Of a stretch of DNA of 64,000 nucleotides, positions 46,651-59,099 are shown piece by piece. A program made the translations under genes and the position numbers. The stretch is from Inonotus obliquus (lineage: Eukaryota > Basidiomycota > Agaricomycetes > Hymenochaetales > Hymenochaetaceae), in contig JAJHTX010000008.1 of NCBI GenBank assembly GCA_032164295.1, positions 682,001-746,000 of the forward strand, given 5' to 3'. The notes beneath the pieces were generated by a model that was given only the letters and a program-made list of their open reading frames with translations, made no database searches and was not told the DNA's origin. Positions within the stretch are counted from its first letter, which is position 1. Every line of letters starts with the position of its first letter.

Positions 46651-46846
46651 GGATCATTATTTTCTAAAATTCTTTTTATTTTTATTAACCTTAATATATT
46701 AGTTCTACAAATAAAAATATAATTATAAATAGCCTCTAAACTAATTTGATCTATTTCTGAAATATCTAATTTTAATAAATTTAAAAATTCATCAGTATAA
46801 AAATGATTAAAGAAACTTAAGTTATCTTTATTTTTAATCAAAATCG
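46651..46846. other. Extremely AT-rich patch inside chromovirus B
   Basis: About 195 bp with very little G or C by eye lies between EVKQEEIEVKLEEFE and VEVEVKEEP coding pieces. A 96-codon minus-strand frame spans it (LLKLDISEIDQISLEAIYN). Base composition differs sharply from the element on both sides, so a small foreign insertion is possible. Confidence 0.4.
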
Positions 46847-46884
46847 TCAAAGTTGAAGTTGAAGTCAAGGAAGAACCTATTTGA

Positions 46885-48120
46885 TTGGTTGACATTGTCA
46901 AAGTGTCTCACACATCAGAACAGTTAGCAGCACTTCTGTACGGAGCAGTTGTAAAAAATCAAAACAAGATTACCGTCACAAGCAAGGACAATATCCAGTT
47001 TAGTGCTTGGTGGTCAGAGAACCTTAATTGTTGGGTATCGCGGACAGACAAAGGACATGCAAAGGTCTTTAAGTGAAAGGCAAAGAATTCATTATCATCA
47101 ATGACCACCGCTACCCCACCTTCTCAATCTCCCGTCCCTCTACCACTGTCTCTACCATCAACATTGACTGCATTAATATTAGCGCAAACTCTATCAAACT
47201 CCCAAACAACAATGCCGTCACTCAGTCCACAACAACTTCAAGATTTTGCCGCCTTAGTTGCAACGGCATTATCAGCTCAGAACAAAGCAACTAAATCATC
47301 AACAATGAAAGATCTCGGGATTGCACCGCTGATGCCCTTCACCGGAGGCAAGGACTACCTCCATTTTCATTGAGAATGCCTGGTGTACATAAGTGCCAAC
47401 AACACCAACTCAATCTTCATCAATAACAAGAAGAAGATCTTGTTCATCGTTTCGTACATGAAAGAAGAAACAGTGTTAACATGGGCGCAAAACTATTATG
47501 ACAGAATCACTGATGCAAAAGGGGCAATAAAGGTCATTGACACTTTTGACAAGTTCCTCAAAAAGCTCGATCAGTCGTTCAAAGATCTGGGTGAGAAAGA
47601 TTAGGCATATACCCGATGAATGGAAATACATCAAGAGAATGCAGATGCGGGTGTCTTCCTTGCCAATTTTGAAATTGCAATGAGTCAAGCAGGTATTCCA
47701 ACAAGTGACCTTAATGTCCTACTACCACAGCCAAAGAAGGCTCTTTGTGTGGAGGTTGCAACAGCAATCATTCGTCTGCTCACTGCCCCAAAAGATTACG
47801 ACAAAATGAAGGTATATGCAATTTTATTTGACGCAAAGGAATGAGAGGTTCGTCAACTGAGGTGACAAAATATACCAGCAGCATCATCTCTGCACGGACA
47901 AAACTTCCAGCCAGCACTGCAAAAGCCAATCTTATTCGACCCATCGCAAGGCGACAAAAAGGACTCGTCAGGCATTACATTCAGAGATCAGAGCGAACCA
48001 ATGCAGGTAACCCTTCAGCATCTTCGACATGAAGGGAGGTGCTTTTAATATGGCAAACAAGGCCACATTGCCACCAATTGCCCAATGCCAAAGTCTCCCC
48101 AGCAGGTTCATGCCATCATC
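46885..48120 (+). pseudogene. Gag of chromovirus B (decayed)
   Basis: The frame from 47101 begins MTTATPPSQSPVPLPL and reads SPQQLQDFAALVATALS and GIAPLMPFTGGKDYLHFH. Beyond a stop it reads YMKEETVLTWAQNYYDR and DTFDKFLKKLDQSFKDLGE, typical capsid-like helices. A knuckle reading C-F-stop-Y-G-K-Q-G-H-I-A-T-N-C is a CCHC box with the second Cys replaced by Tyr. Stops interrupt it about every 70-90 codons. Confidence 0.75.
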
Positions 48121-48359
48121 GCCAAACTTTCTAATGAAATGAAGGAGCTACTCCGCAAAAAGTTGTTTGTGGAAGAAGACTTAGCATCAACAGCAGCATG
48201 TCGAGTCAAAGCAGAAGAAGTCATTGAAGAAAGTAATCCTGATGACGAGGATTTTTCAAACGGCCAGTAGATAACTGAGATGTCTCTGGTTTAGATTTCT
48301 CAGACTATTCATTACGGTTTTCAAATATTTATAATTCGCCAGATGTACCACCATTAGAT

Positions 48360-51300
48360 GAGATGTTAGTAAATAAAATTGGTAAATTAAAGAACCAGAC
48401 CGAAAATGAACAATCTAAAGAAAGTAAATTTGACAATGATGACTTTGGGCTTCTCCTTGACAAACTCATCAAAGGCTCAGTCATTAGAAAAATGGAAGAG
48501 GAAAACCATATGAAGATTCAGCATGAACTGGACTTATGTCAACCTGGTCCTTGATGACAGACAAACATTAGTTGCTCATGCATTGATAGATTCAGGATGC
48601 ATGGACTCATATGTTGATGTAGGATTTGTCCAGTATTACCAGATTCTGATGCTAGAACTCCCACATCCGACGAACATCATGAATGCTGATGGAACGACAA
48701 ATGAAGGAGGCAAGATGACACACTACGTTGAGCTTAACCTTTGAATCAAGAACCATGAAGAATGGATACGTCTACCAGTTCTTACCATCTCGACATCAAA
48801 TTTGTTCCTAGGATAATCTTGGCTAAGCAAACATAATTCATCAATTGATTGGAAGTTTGGACACATCGAATTTGACAGTTGCCCGAAGTCATGTAAACAT
48901 TACAACGTCCAGAAAGCTTGATATGTCATTCCTTAATGCAGAGAATCATTGTAGCTGTCATACTTAGATGAATATGTTGACATCTTCAATGAAGAAAACT
49001 TTGAGCGGTTACCTAAGCATAGACAATGGGATTATATTATCGACCTTGAACCAGATTTCAGGCCATCTGATTGCAAGGTCTACCTGTTGAGCATAAAAGA
49101 GCATGAAGAATTATGCAACTTCTTCAATGAGAACCTAAAGTCAGGTCATATACGTAAATTGTCGTCACCTATGGCATCTCCTTTCTTCTTCATCAAGAAA
49201 GCCAATGGGTCATTGCAGGCAATCCAAGACTACTGTAAGAACAACAAGGGTACGATAAAGAACAAGTACCTATTACCGCTCGTTGGAGAGCTTGTTGACA
49301 AGGTCAAAACAGCTCAGTTTATCACAAAGCTCAATGTCAGATGGGAATACTACAACATCTGTATCAGGGAAGGTGACAAATGGAAGGCAGCCTTCAGAAC
49401 AAATGAAGGACTCTTTGAACTGACCATCATGTTCTTTGGTTTATGTATTGCATCTGCAATGTTCCAAACATTCATCAATAACATCTTCAGAGATTTAATC
49501 AGACAAGGGAAGGTTGTTATTTACCTTGATGACATCCTCATCTTCTCGGACAGCCTGGACAAACATCAACAGCTGGTTAAATGAGTATTTAGTGTGCTGA
49601 GAGAGCATAGACTGTACTTGAAGCTGGCAAAGTGCAAGTTTGACATGTCAATGGTGAAATTCCTCAGATACATCCTCGGTAACAGTGAAGTGTGCATGGA
49701 TCCAGCAAAAATCAATGCTGTCGCAAAATGGCCCCCTCCAAAAAATAAGAACCAGCTACAACAGTTTCTTGGGCTAGGCAATTGGTTGCAATAATATGTC
49801 AAAGGGTACAGCACTATTGTCAGACTATTAAATCAGCTAACCGGAGACATCTCCTGGGAATGGACCTCGACCAAGTGGGAAGCTTTCGAAGAAGTTAAGA
49901 GAAGGTTAACAAACACTCCCGTCCTGACAATCCCAAATAATGATGATCCTTTCCAAGTGGAAACTGATACATTGAACTTTACAACTGGAGGGGTTTTGCC
50001 CTAGAAGCAAGGAGACAAATAAAGAGTAGTCACCTATTGCTCCCAGACATTGTCAGCAGCAGAACGGAACTATCAAATCTACAACAAGGAACATCTGGCA
50101 GTCATCCAAGCACTAACAGAGTGGAGACATTATCTCTTAGGTGCTAGACATCTGGTCGAACTCTGGACGGACCATGCAAATCTGACATACTTTAGAAAGC
50201 CCCAGAATTTAAATCGTCGACAAGATTATTGGTCATTGTTCCTGTTGAAATTCAATTTTACGTTTGTTCGTAAACCAGGAGCAACAATGACGAAAGCTGA
50301 TGCTCTCTCCTGTCAGTATATCTATAAAGATGGCAAGAAGGATAATCAAGGACTACAGCTGCTAAACGACAAATGGTTTAAGGCTAGAGCAATTGTTGAA
50401 ACTTCGCATACAACACTGGAGCAAAAGATCAAGGATGCAAGCAAAGGACTGGAACCTAGGGTGGATGGTAGACTTGTCATTCCAATGGAGTTCGTTGAAG
50501 ACATTCTAAAGAAATATCATGACTCTCCATTAGCAGGTCATCTGGGTCAGACCAAGACTTGGAGGTCCATTGGTCAAAAGTTCTGGTGGCCAGAGTTAAT
50601 CCAAGACATTGTCAAGTATGTTAAGGGATGCAACATCCGTCAAAGAACCAAACTGTCTAGATAGCCCAAGCGATGAATTTTACATCCGCATGATGTTTCT
50701 GAAGGTCTATAGCAAATAATATTGGTCGATCTCATCGGTGAACTTCCTAAGTCAAAAGGTTACAATGCAATCTGTATCGTCATTGATAAGTTCTTGAAAC
50801 AAATACATGCAATACCAACAACGACTAAGATCACGGCTTCAGGAATGGCCAAGCTTTATTAAGACAATGTTTTCAGGCTACATGGACTTCTGAAGAAGAT
50901 TGTTCATGACTGAGGTCCTCAATTCAATGCTGACTTCATGAAAGAACTGTACAAGTTACTTCATATCAAAGGAAATCCGTCGACAGTGTATCATCCTCAA
51001 ACTGACGGACAAACAGAATGAGTTAATCAATAACTCAAACTGTACCTGAGAATGTATGTCAACCATTGACAGTTGGATTGGTCAGAATGGTTAGCTCTTA
51101 CTGAGTTTGCATACAACAACCGAGAACACTTGTCGACAATAATGTCCTCTTTCTTCATCAATACAGGCCTTAGCCCTCTTGATCCAGAAATAATTCATAC
51201 TATGTCAGATAATCTATTGACAGAGGAATTTGCTAAGGAACTTAAGCAAGCATATTCTCAAGCAAAGGAAAACCTGGTAAAGGCAAACAATGTTATGAAA

Positions 51301-51771
51301 AAGGCGCATGATTAACAGGCAGCCGACATTGTAGAATACAAGACTGGAGACAAGGTTATATTAGACAGAAGAAATGTTACAATGGTCAGGCCCACTTGGA
51401 AGTTCGCAGATAAATGGTATGGTCCATTTAACGTCATAAAAAAAGTCGAAGCAGCTGCATATAAGCTTAAGCTCTCTAAGACATGGAAGAAAGTACATCC
51501 AGTTTTCAATGAAGTACTTCTCAAGCCATATATCAAACTAGCATTTGAAGGGCAAAAGAAACAGCCCTCACCTTCACCAGAGCTTGTCAATAGTGAGGAA
51601 GAGTATGAGGTCGAAGAAATCTTAGACTCATGTGAACATAGAGGAAAGCTTCAATTCCTCATCAGATGGAAGGGTTATGACAAAGCAGCTTGGGAACCAT
51701 GCAAGAACCTCGTTCCAAACTCAAATGAGGCTATCAACAATTTCTACAAGAAAAACCCAGGTGCTTCTTAA
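48360..51771 (+). pseudogene. Pol of chromovirus B with C-terminal chromodomain (decayed)
   Basis: Protease: LVAHALIDSGCMDSYVD (about 48,570). Reverse transcriptase: SPMASPFFFIKKANGS, KLNVRWEYYNICIREGDKWK and VVIYLDDILIFSDSLDKH, with the YLDD box intact. RNase H: NKEHLAVIQALTEWRHYLLG and TDHANLTYF. Integrase: HDSPLAGHLGQTKTW, then VDLIGELPKSKGYNAICIVI, GLLKKIVHD-stop-GPQF and [13 protein letters not shown]. Chromodomain: EEYEVEEILDSCEHRGKLQF and RWKGYDKAAWEPCKNL, ending at 51771. Many stops stand where relatives have Arg, Gln or Trp, consistent with C-to-T and G-to-A changes. Confidence 0.88.
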
Positions 51772-51878
51772 GCTTTCATTGTATGATTAGGTCTGTTAAC
51801 ATTTAAACCGCTTTTCCAATACACAGAGCCAGATTGTTTGACTGGTTGGTCAGGACATCCAATCTTGAAGAGGGGTGA

Positions 51879-52395
51879 TGTTATGACATATTTTCTATTT
51901 CCTTTATATGGCCTTTCTTTCATTTTCATTGATGTATATTTACATTCGTTTATTCCTAACATTCCTTTTCTTATCATGTTCATTACCTAATATATATATA
52001 GGCTTAACTAATCACAATTTATAATACCCCTGATCAACCTGTTGATGCTTACTTATCTTTACTCATTCTTGCTGACTCATCGGGCCCCGTTACTTGTTTG
52101 TATATATAGACATGCTGCTGCACAGCACCTATTTAGAGTAGAACTTATCCGCAACCAAAGTGTATATAAGGCTGGATCAGAGAGTTAGGGATTCTCCACT
52201 CTCTTGTTCTAGTACTATCACCTTCATTGCAGGTAAGTCGTACATTCTTTTGTATATTACATAGACACTCAATTTAATACTATCACCTTCATCGCAGACT
52301 ACGGTCTTTTGTGATTAAGTGGTAGCTCGTCCTCTTATGACTGTCGACATCTTTGATCTATGTGATCATTGTCTCTAACAGCACAGGATGTAACA
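51879..52395 (+). repeat. 3' LTR of chromovirus B
   Basis: 517 bp from TGTTATGACA to GGATGTAACA, alignable end to end with the 5' LTR; most differences visible by eye are transitions. Confidence 0.9.
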
Positions 52396-52907
52396 TTAAT
52401 GAACAGCATACTGGTCCAGTGCATGATTTGATATCTGCCTATTTCAATATTAAAGCTCCCAACATGAGTTTAAAACTCTTCTTAGTGATACTGGTGGTTT
52501 TTCCGTCAAGTCCTGGTCAGTCTAAGTGATTCGAAGTGATGTTCCATAGTGTCATATAAGCCATTTTTTTCTAATTGAGGCAATTTACATACAACAAACT
52601 GTGGTGGTACAAGTTGTTTTATTCGTCAACCAGTTGCAAAATCATACAACTCAATGCATAATAAGTATCCTTTGATTCAAGTCTTCAATTCATACAAAAA
52701 ACATTTCATAAAAAAACACCCAGCTCTTGAGATATTGGACTAAAATACACTATATCTCAGGTAATACTTAAAAAATTGTAAAACAAATTGTATGAGTTTT
52801 GCTTTTGATATAATAAAGTGATAGTATGCATAAAAACTTATTTTTTTTGCATTGTGGAAGGAGGTAGTTGAAGCCAAATGTGTCTTTTGAAAACCGGTAA
52901 ACACTTA
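52396..52907. other. Older repeat DNA right of chromovirus B
   Basis: The stretch from about 52,620 aligns with 33,180-33,470 inside the 1.06 kb element, including ACTCAATGCAT and a TTGCATTGTGGA block, so it is a diverged member of the same family. It ends at the TA where the mariner composite inserted. Confidence 0.5.
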
Positions 52908-53509
52908 CAGCTGTTTGCAAAAATATTGGCAGTTGGGCCTTCACGTGCTTTTTTTGATATGTGTCGTGCCCTCAGCACTCAAAAATGCACTAATGCATCA
53001 ATTTCTCAGTCAATACTGTACGTAAGGACATAATACTAGCACTAAACGAATCTCCTCAAAAATGCGCTTCTGGTGATACTAATATGTTGTAGAATGAACA
53101 TACACATGCCCTGGTGGAAAAGAGAACATTCTCACTTGTTCCAATCATCACTTCGCCTTGACTGTCCCTATATTCTAACAGAACCCTACAATATCTGCTT
53201 TCTCAGCCTATCTGTTACATCAACAGCTCTGCCTTAGCCTAAAATAGAAAGCTAGACCAAGCAGAGTGTGTGAGGTTGGCAAAATTAGGTGTGATACCCT
53301 AAGACAGCGATGGCAACAGGACTAGTAATGTAATAATGTGAAGTTGTTAGTCAGCTTACACATTTTCTTTGCAGCTAGCTGTCCTGTCACTTGCTGCTAC
53401 ACAACAAAAGAGGGGCAATGGCAGGACCACATAAAGAACAACACTCAGTGGGGGCTGTAGAATAAGCCAGGGTGTTGTGCAAGTGATGGATGGGTGTGAT
53501 AATCAAATG

Positions 53510-54545
53510 TGTGCCAGATAGATAGCAAGACGCATCAACAGCACGTCTTGCTCTTACTCCCATCTTCGAACAACTTGTATGGTCCGATGTTGCTGCAGAA
53601 TTTTCAACAACTTGAGAGAATATATCATAAGGATCTATTGAAGTGGGATTCGTATTGTGCAGCTTTTGCAGTGGATGAGAATTCTGGAATGTACAATGTT
53701 CAGAATCATTCAGCAGTTCAATCATAACGGGACTACATTAACGGAGGTTCTGGTGAACCGCAGAAGGCCTAGGGTTCTAGATTACATTGACACAGAGGCA
53801 AGTCGTCACTCTGAGTGGTCAATGTATAGCCTCTCATACATAGTGCATAGTTCCTAATTGGTTCATTGGTAAACCGAAACAACCTCTATTTGGGTAAACT
53901 GAAGGGGATTTTGCGAGAGAGACAAGAGAAAGACATTTCAGACTCAACTATATACAGGACATTGAGGCACACAGGCTTCAGGCTGAAGAAAGTAATCACT
54001 CCATCCACTTGTTTAGATAGTGCAGGATATGCTAACACAATGTGTCTCAGATCTCAAAGGTTGCTCTGGAACAGAGCGAAACACAGTGTGCACATTATTA
54101 GATGTGAATTGGAACTCATTACACATCTGAGCAGCTGGTATTTTTGGATGAAAGTGCATGTGATTGCTGGACTTATATTCAAAATCAAGTATAGGTGCTT
54201 GAAGGCAAATAAACTTGTCGGAAGCACTTCTTCACAAGAGGAAAGCAGTAAGTTGATGTCTTGAATTCTTTACAGACCACCTGGTCTATCAAATAAATAC
54301 AGGTATTTCTTGCTATCCGCTATCACCCTTGATGGGATGGTTGACTGTGTGGTCATTGAAAATGTGTTCAATGTAAATCTCCTTACAGAGTTCATTGCCA
54401 GTCTTCTGGATAAAATGAACCCATTCCCTACACCAAGGTCTATGATCGTTATGAACAACTGTTCAATATACAAGGCTTCTGCAATTTGTCAACTCATAGA
54501 GTCCAGGTTGGCTCCCTCCTTGTCATCTATCTATTATCATGCTAA
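53510..54545 (+). pseudogene. Left-arm Tc1/mariner (IS630-like, DDE_3) transposase, truncated
   Basis: The plus strand carries the helix-turn-helix region (RILECTMFRIIQQFNHNGTT, NRRRPRVLDYID), then SDSTIYRTLRHTGFRLKK, a shifted FLDESACD holding the first catalytic Asp, TLDGMVDCVVIENVF, and SMIVMNNCSIYKASAI. In the last, the usual MDN is MNN, so the second catalytic Asp is lost. The frame ends at the cargo junction before the third catalytic residue. There are several frameshifts. Confidence 0.8.
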
Positions 54546-55391
54546 CTTAACTGCGTGGTCATCAAATATGCATTCGGCATGAGCCTTTGCAGAGTTTGTT
54601 GTTAACAGAGATCAGAGGTTTGTATTGTCATCATTTACTGTATTCTGCAACTGATTCTTTACTTGTACTAGTCTAGTATCTACCTTTTCTTTGAATCCTA
54701 CCAACAGCTTCCTTTGCAAAATAGAGGACAGAAGCGGCTAGCCCATGACTGACCTGTACACCATCCTATTCTGTCATTGTAAGTATATCTGACATGGATA
54801 GTTACACAAACACTGGATCAACCTGTATATAACTGTTCTTTTTCAGTATATCTAAAAGTTCTGTATAATTGCGCTTGTCTTAGCCTCGTTCTGTATCATC
54901 CTTGCAAGTTTTCAACCAGACATCAACCAGAGGGTAGCTTCGAAACTCAGATACTGGTGATTCTAATGGTTGTCTGTACTTCTTAGGTAGGCCATGCAGT
55001 TTTCTTAAAGACAAATGATGGTTGTGCTCATTCCAGTGGCAGTGATGTGTCAAGTATGATTGGCAGTAACTATAACAGCAATATCTATAGGACTCAGGTG
55101 AATTATAGTGTTGATATCAGTAACTCCTCCAGGATCTGCTCCTCTCTCATCTTCCTTTGCAGGTTAATTCATTGCTACTGCTCAAGGATGATTCAGACCT
55201 TTTCCAACTCTTTTCTGGTTTGTAGAATTCTCGTTCACATCTTGGCTCATCATCGAAATTCTGATTATTAGAGGTATATGGTGCTTCCCTTCTTGTCAGT
55301 TTTGAATAGTCCAGTAACTTGAGTTGACTAGGGACCTCTCTGGACATCACACCCAATGTACCTGCCAACTTTGTATGTTGTCAGTGTGCCA

Positions 55392-55984
55392 TTAGATAAA
55401 GTGTTGAACTTTTGGACTCACAATCATTTGAGCATGATTAGTATAATGTATCACGGTATAGTGGATATGTCTGCCATCATTGCAGACAAAGCAAACATCC
55501 TGCGGGTACTCATTACATGCAAGGTTCCATCTAATTTCCTGTATGGTGGAGCCAAGGACCTCCTCCAAACTCATCTTCTTTTGCTAATTTGTACTTGGAG
55601 CAGTCGAAGTTGGCTTGGTTGTATTTGTTGAGGCATTGGAACATTTTGGACCATCCTGGGTAATAGATAATATATCAGACACACACAGTGGCTTCATATA
55701 ATACCGAAAATCATCATTTCATCATTTATATTGTAAAATACAATCACACACGTAACATTTGGCTTCTTTTTCTTTTTCTGATCTGCGATATACTCCCCCA
55801 TTTCTCTAGCCAGTTCATCGAGCTCTTCCTTTGAGTCAAGATAACGTGGTGTTACCTTCTGGGCAGCAGTTTTTTTGAGCCATGGAGAGGTGTAACCAAG
55901 TGAAATAGAAGCATAGTGGTGCTGAAGGATTTCTGCAACATTCCTGCAAACATCATACAGTGTATCAAATAAACCAATGTTCAA
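55392..55984 (-). pseudogene. Cargo region: minus-strand coding pieces of unknown family
   Basis: Two open pieces on the minus strand read LGYTSPWLKKTAAQKVTPRY with EELDELAREMGEYIADQKKK (55984-55694), and EEVLGSTIQEIRWNLACNEY with FVCNDGRHIHYTVIHY (55574-55392). The composition is protein-like. I do not recognise either, and stops separate them from each other and from possible upstream pieces. Confidence 0.35.
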
Positions 55985-56989
55985 CCTTTGTAAACCACAA
56001 CCATTGTTGACAAGTGCTATAAAAGGAGCACGCTGCTTTAAGACTTCATTGGCAGGCCAGCAACCAGCTTAGATAGGTATGGACGTTACAATATCATCCC
56101 CATCACCTGTAAAATTGCTAAATCATCAGGACACACCTCTAAACCGGCTTGCACATACCAGGTGGAAGTTCCGAATCAGAGAAGACCACTGATCTATCTT
56201 GATAAGTAGATTTATTACCACAACTATATTTGCAATATCTTGCTACAATGGTTTCTCTTGCTCTTCATCTTCTTTGTAGATGAGAGTATGATCACAATGA
56301 GACGTTTTTACCTGTGGTTCAGCCTGCTAAATAAAATGCATAAAAATACATTTACAAACTGATAAATGTTCACACCTCTTCCGTAGGCTTTTCAATGGGT
56401 TTTTGAGAACAACTGTATTGAGGCCTGGACGTGTACTTACGTTGGGCCTCAGCACCCTTTTCTTTCACTGATGTAGGCTTGGTTGGAGGTGTTCTTGTTA
56501 CCTACACTGGCCTGTGCTGGCAGGTTGCAGAGGCCTCTGTCGTCAATTTTTTCCTGTCACAGGGCATCGCAATGGTTGGAAACAAAGGTGGTTTTTTTTT
56601 CTTCTATCCTAGAAATTAGATAACAAAATGAGTAAATGTTCTATACTTCGAAACAAGGCATCTCTTACGTATTTCTCAATATCTGTGTGCATCTCTTTGA
56701 TAAAGTACCCTTCACATATTACTCAATTTCTGCGTGCACCCGCCTTTCTGTAATCCACTGTTCAAGAGCACCTTCTGGCAAAAATTATGATGTGCCTGTG
56801 CTAAGCACAAGAGGCTCATGGGATGGGAAAAATATTTCTACAATAGAATAATACAAACAGGAGATAAGCCACACCGTGTTGACCCATTCTCCATCCATCA
56901 TTATGAGTCAAGAATACATTGGTTCTCATTACCCTTTAAGTTTGTGAGCTCTCTCTCTAGACAGTAGTAGTCATGCTAATTGCTAGTAT

Positions 56990-58962
56990 GGTGAGTGCAT
57001 TACAGGAACAGGAACAGTATCATTTGCAGGAAGGAGCCAATACAGGTATGATACTACTATCTTTCCCAGTAGCAGCATAGCTGATGCTTGATCAACAGGT
57101 ATACAATCTGGAGAAGAGGCTGCAGAGAGTAATCAGAGTCTTCAGATGGCTATTACAAAGTTCAGAGACTCAATACAGACAAATAGTTCAGACTGTAGGT
57201 ATCTTAGCCACCTTCCTAGTCAAGTACCAGTTTCTAACAGTATCTCAGTTGATGATACGAAGAAAATGAAAGGAGAAGTTTGTAAGTCTCTGGAAATGCT
57301 ACACAAGAAGGGCATGAATGATGATGAAGCATCATCTCACTTTCTCAGTTTAGTAAGCAAGCTGATGATGAAAATGGACAAAGATAAGAGGGTGCAAAGG
57401 GAGAACAAGAAAAAGTTGGACGAGTTTGAGTTGAGGATGGGAGAATGCCACATGAACTTGCAGAACAGTGTAGATAATCTGGAAGCGGGCGTATTTGGAA
57501 ACGTAAGTTATTTGTGACAACGTAAAGGGTATAAATCTGCTGATAGCCCCTTTTCAGCTGGATACAGCTCAGGTTGATTACATATTGTATCGGGACTACG
57601 CTGTCCATGCAGTGCACTATCTTTACAATGTGGCATGCACAGCCTTTGCCCTAATACAGTCTGCAGAAGATGCTGTCAACCTACTACAAGGAGCAATTCT
57701 TCAAGAAAGGCTCGACCAATCTATGTTCCTTGTAAAATTGTGTTAATGCTTCTTTAAACTGAAGGCATTCTTGGATGCAAAAGATGGATACACACCAGTA
57801 TCGAAGCAGAAGGACATGAGAACTCTGTGGAGCATTTTACCTGCTAAGAGAATTGCTGGACTGCAACCATCTGATGATCAGCTTTTAGAATTCCTAAAAT
57901 ACATGACTCAAGATGCTGCTCATGAATACCAGACATAGATAGGAGAGCTTAGGTCTGAACTGGAGAAACTAGAGGAAGATATTGTGCAGGCTCGAGGACG
58001 TATAGTCAAGTAGCAGAAGCATTTTCAGGACTTTGCAAAATTTGAAGTCAATGACAATAGAGCCTCAAGCACTCTTGGTGTCTTTTAACATGCGAGATCC
58101 TCTGACAAGTCACTCGAGTCGCTTCTTGCACAAGCAAAAGAACAGACCAAATGCAAATTGAACGCTGAATGGAAGAAGCAGGCATGGTATGCAGCTAGCA
58201 GATACAACTTTTATATGATGTAAGAGCAGGCATTGCTCACTTCCTAGACATTAAAGCAGCAACTTCTGTGGGACATGGAAACCCTTTCTTACTTCTCAGA
58301 ACACGACATGGCAACCTTAAATGATCGCAACATCTGAGATTACTTCCTGGATGTGAGGACTAAAAATCACTTCGATGCCTCCAAGAATGCTGGTCTCTTC
58401 AGAACTCCAGAAAATCTTGCCGCTCATCTTCCATATTATCCCAAGAGGGTCTAGGGTGCTATATTGAGGCTTAACAAGAGATTCTCAGCCTTCATGCCAT
58501 CACAGAAAAATGCTACTTTAAGGACAAAAGATGCTCTGGAGAATCTGAAAAAACTACACGTTATGTTCACTGAAACTGGACCAACAACAGTGAATGATGA
58601 CCTCTTTTCCCTGGCCAAAGACTATCCTTAGTGTCATTTGCTGTGGGATCAGGATGACCTACCGATAAGTACCCCCCTTCGAACATGTAGATTTGTTAAA
58701 ACTGCTCAAGGACCTTCCGAAAGTCGATATTAGGTCGTTCGGTAGAAGTAAATATGGATCCCCCATACTTGGTCCATCTGCACCATCCATGCCATCTGCA
58801 CCATCCATGCGAGCAGGCTCCACAAACAGGTTCACTTTACTTACTCTCAACGATAAAGTGATGTTTGGTGAGTCTGATGGTGGTCCCAACATTGATCAGT
58901 CTCAGCAGCAGAAAAAGAAATCTCTCTTAGCAAAAATCGGTATCAAGAGGAAGGGTTTGTGA
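56990..58962 (+). pseudogene. Cargo gene: coiled-coil protein, decayed
   Basis: The plus strand reads through several frames: NSISVDDTKKMKGEVCKSLE, KDKRVQRENKKKLDEFELRM and YNVACTAFALIQSAEDAVNL. These are followed by AKRIAGLQPSDDQLLEFLKY, GELRSELEKLEEDIVQARGR, SLAKDYP, and finally DLPKVDIRSFGRSKYG to the stop after LLAKIGIKRKGL at 58962. Heptad-like Leu/Glu/Lys patterns indicate coiled coil in the first and middle parts. Most internal stops are TAG, and one frame change falls at a run of C near 58,672. A PSAPSMPSAPSM repeat lies near the end. There is no known transposon function, and the family is unknown to me. Confidence 0.5.
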
Positions 58963-59099
58963 ATTTATGTATGAACATAATTTTTGCTAGGTCATACGTT
59001 ACTTATTTATGTTATTCGTTTTCAAATTTAACCTATATCTTTGTTCTTTAACAAATGAATGGAGCTCTTCCACTCGGTCCAAAATCATGAGAAAAATTC

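Larger units (their letters stand above)
45335..52395 (+). mobile_element. Ty3/gypsy chromovirus B, full-length but decayed
   Basis: LTRs of 513 and 517 bp (TGTTAT...GTAACA) bracket a 6 kb interior with Gag, protease, reverse transcriptase, RNase H, integrase and chromodomain. The flanks TCAAT (45330-45334) and TTAAT (52396-52400) form a 5-bp target duplication with one C-to-T difference. It belongs to a lineage distinct from chromovirus A (different LTRs). No nested insertion was identified apart from an AT-rich patch at 46.65-46.85 kb. Confidence 0.92.

Noticed and set aside
46611..46901. 96-codon minus-strand frame as a real gene
   Set aside because: It is antisense to gag and spans an AT-extreme patch where long open stretches need not mean coding; kept only as a compositional anomaly.
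53387..53725. 112-codon minus-strand frame, nearly identical to one at 60137-60475 on the plus strand
   Set aside because: It is antisense to the mariner transposase 5' region in both arms; the identity only reflects the inverted repeat arms.
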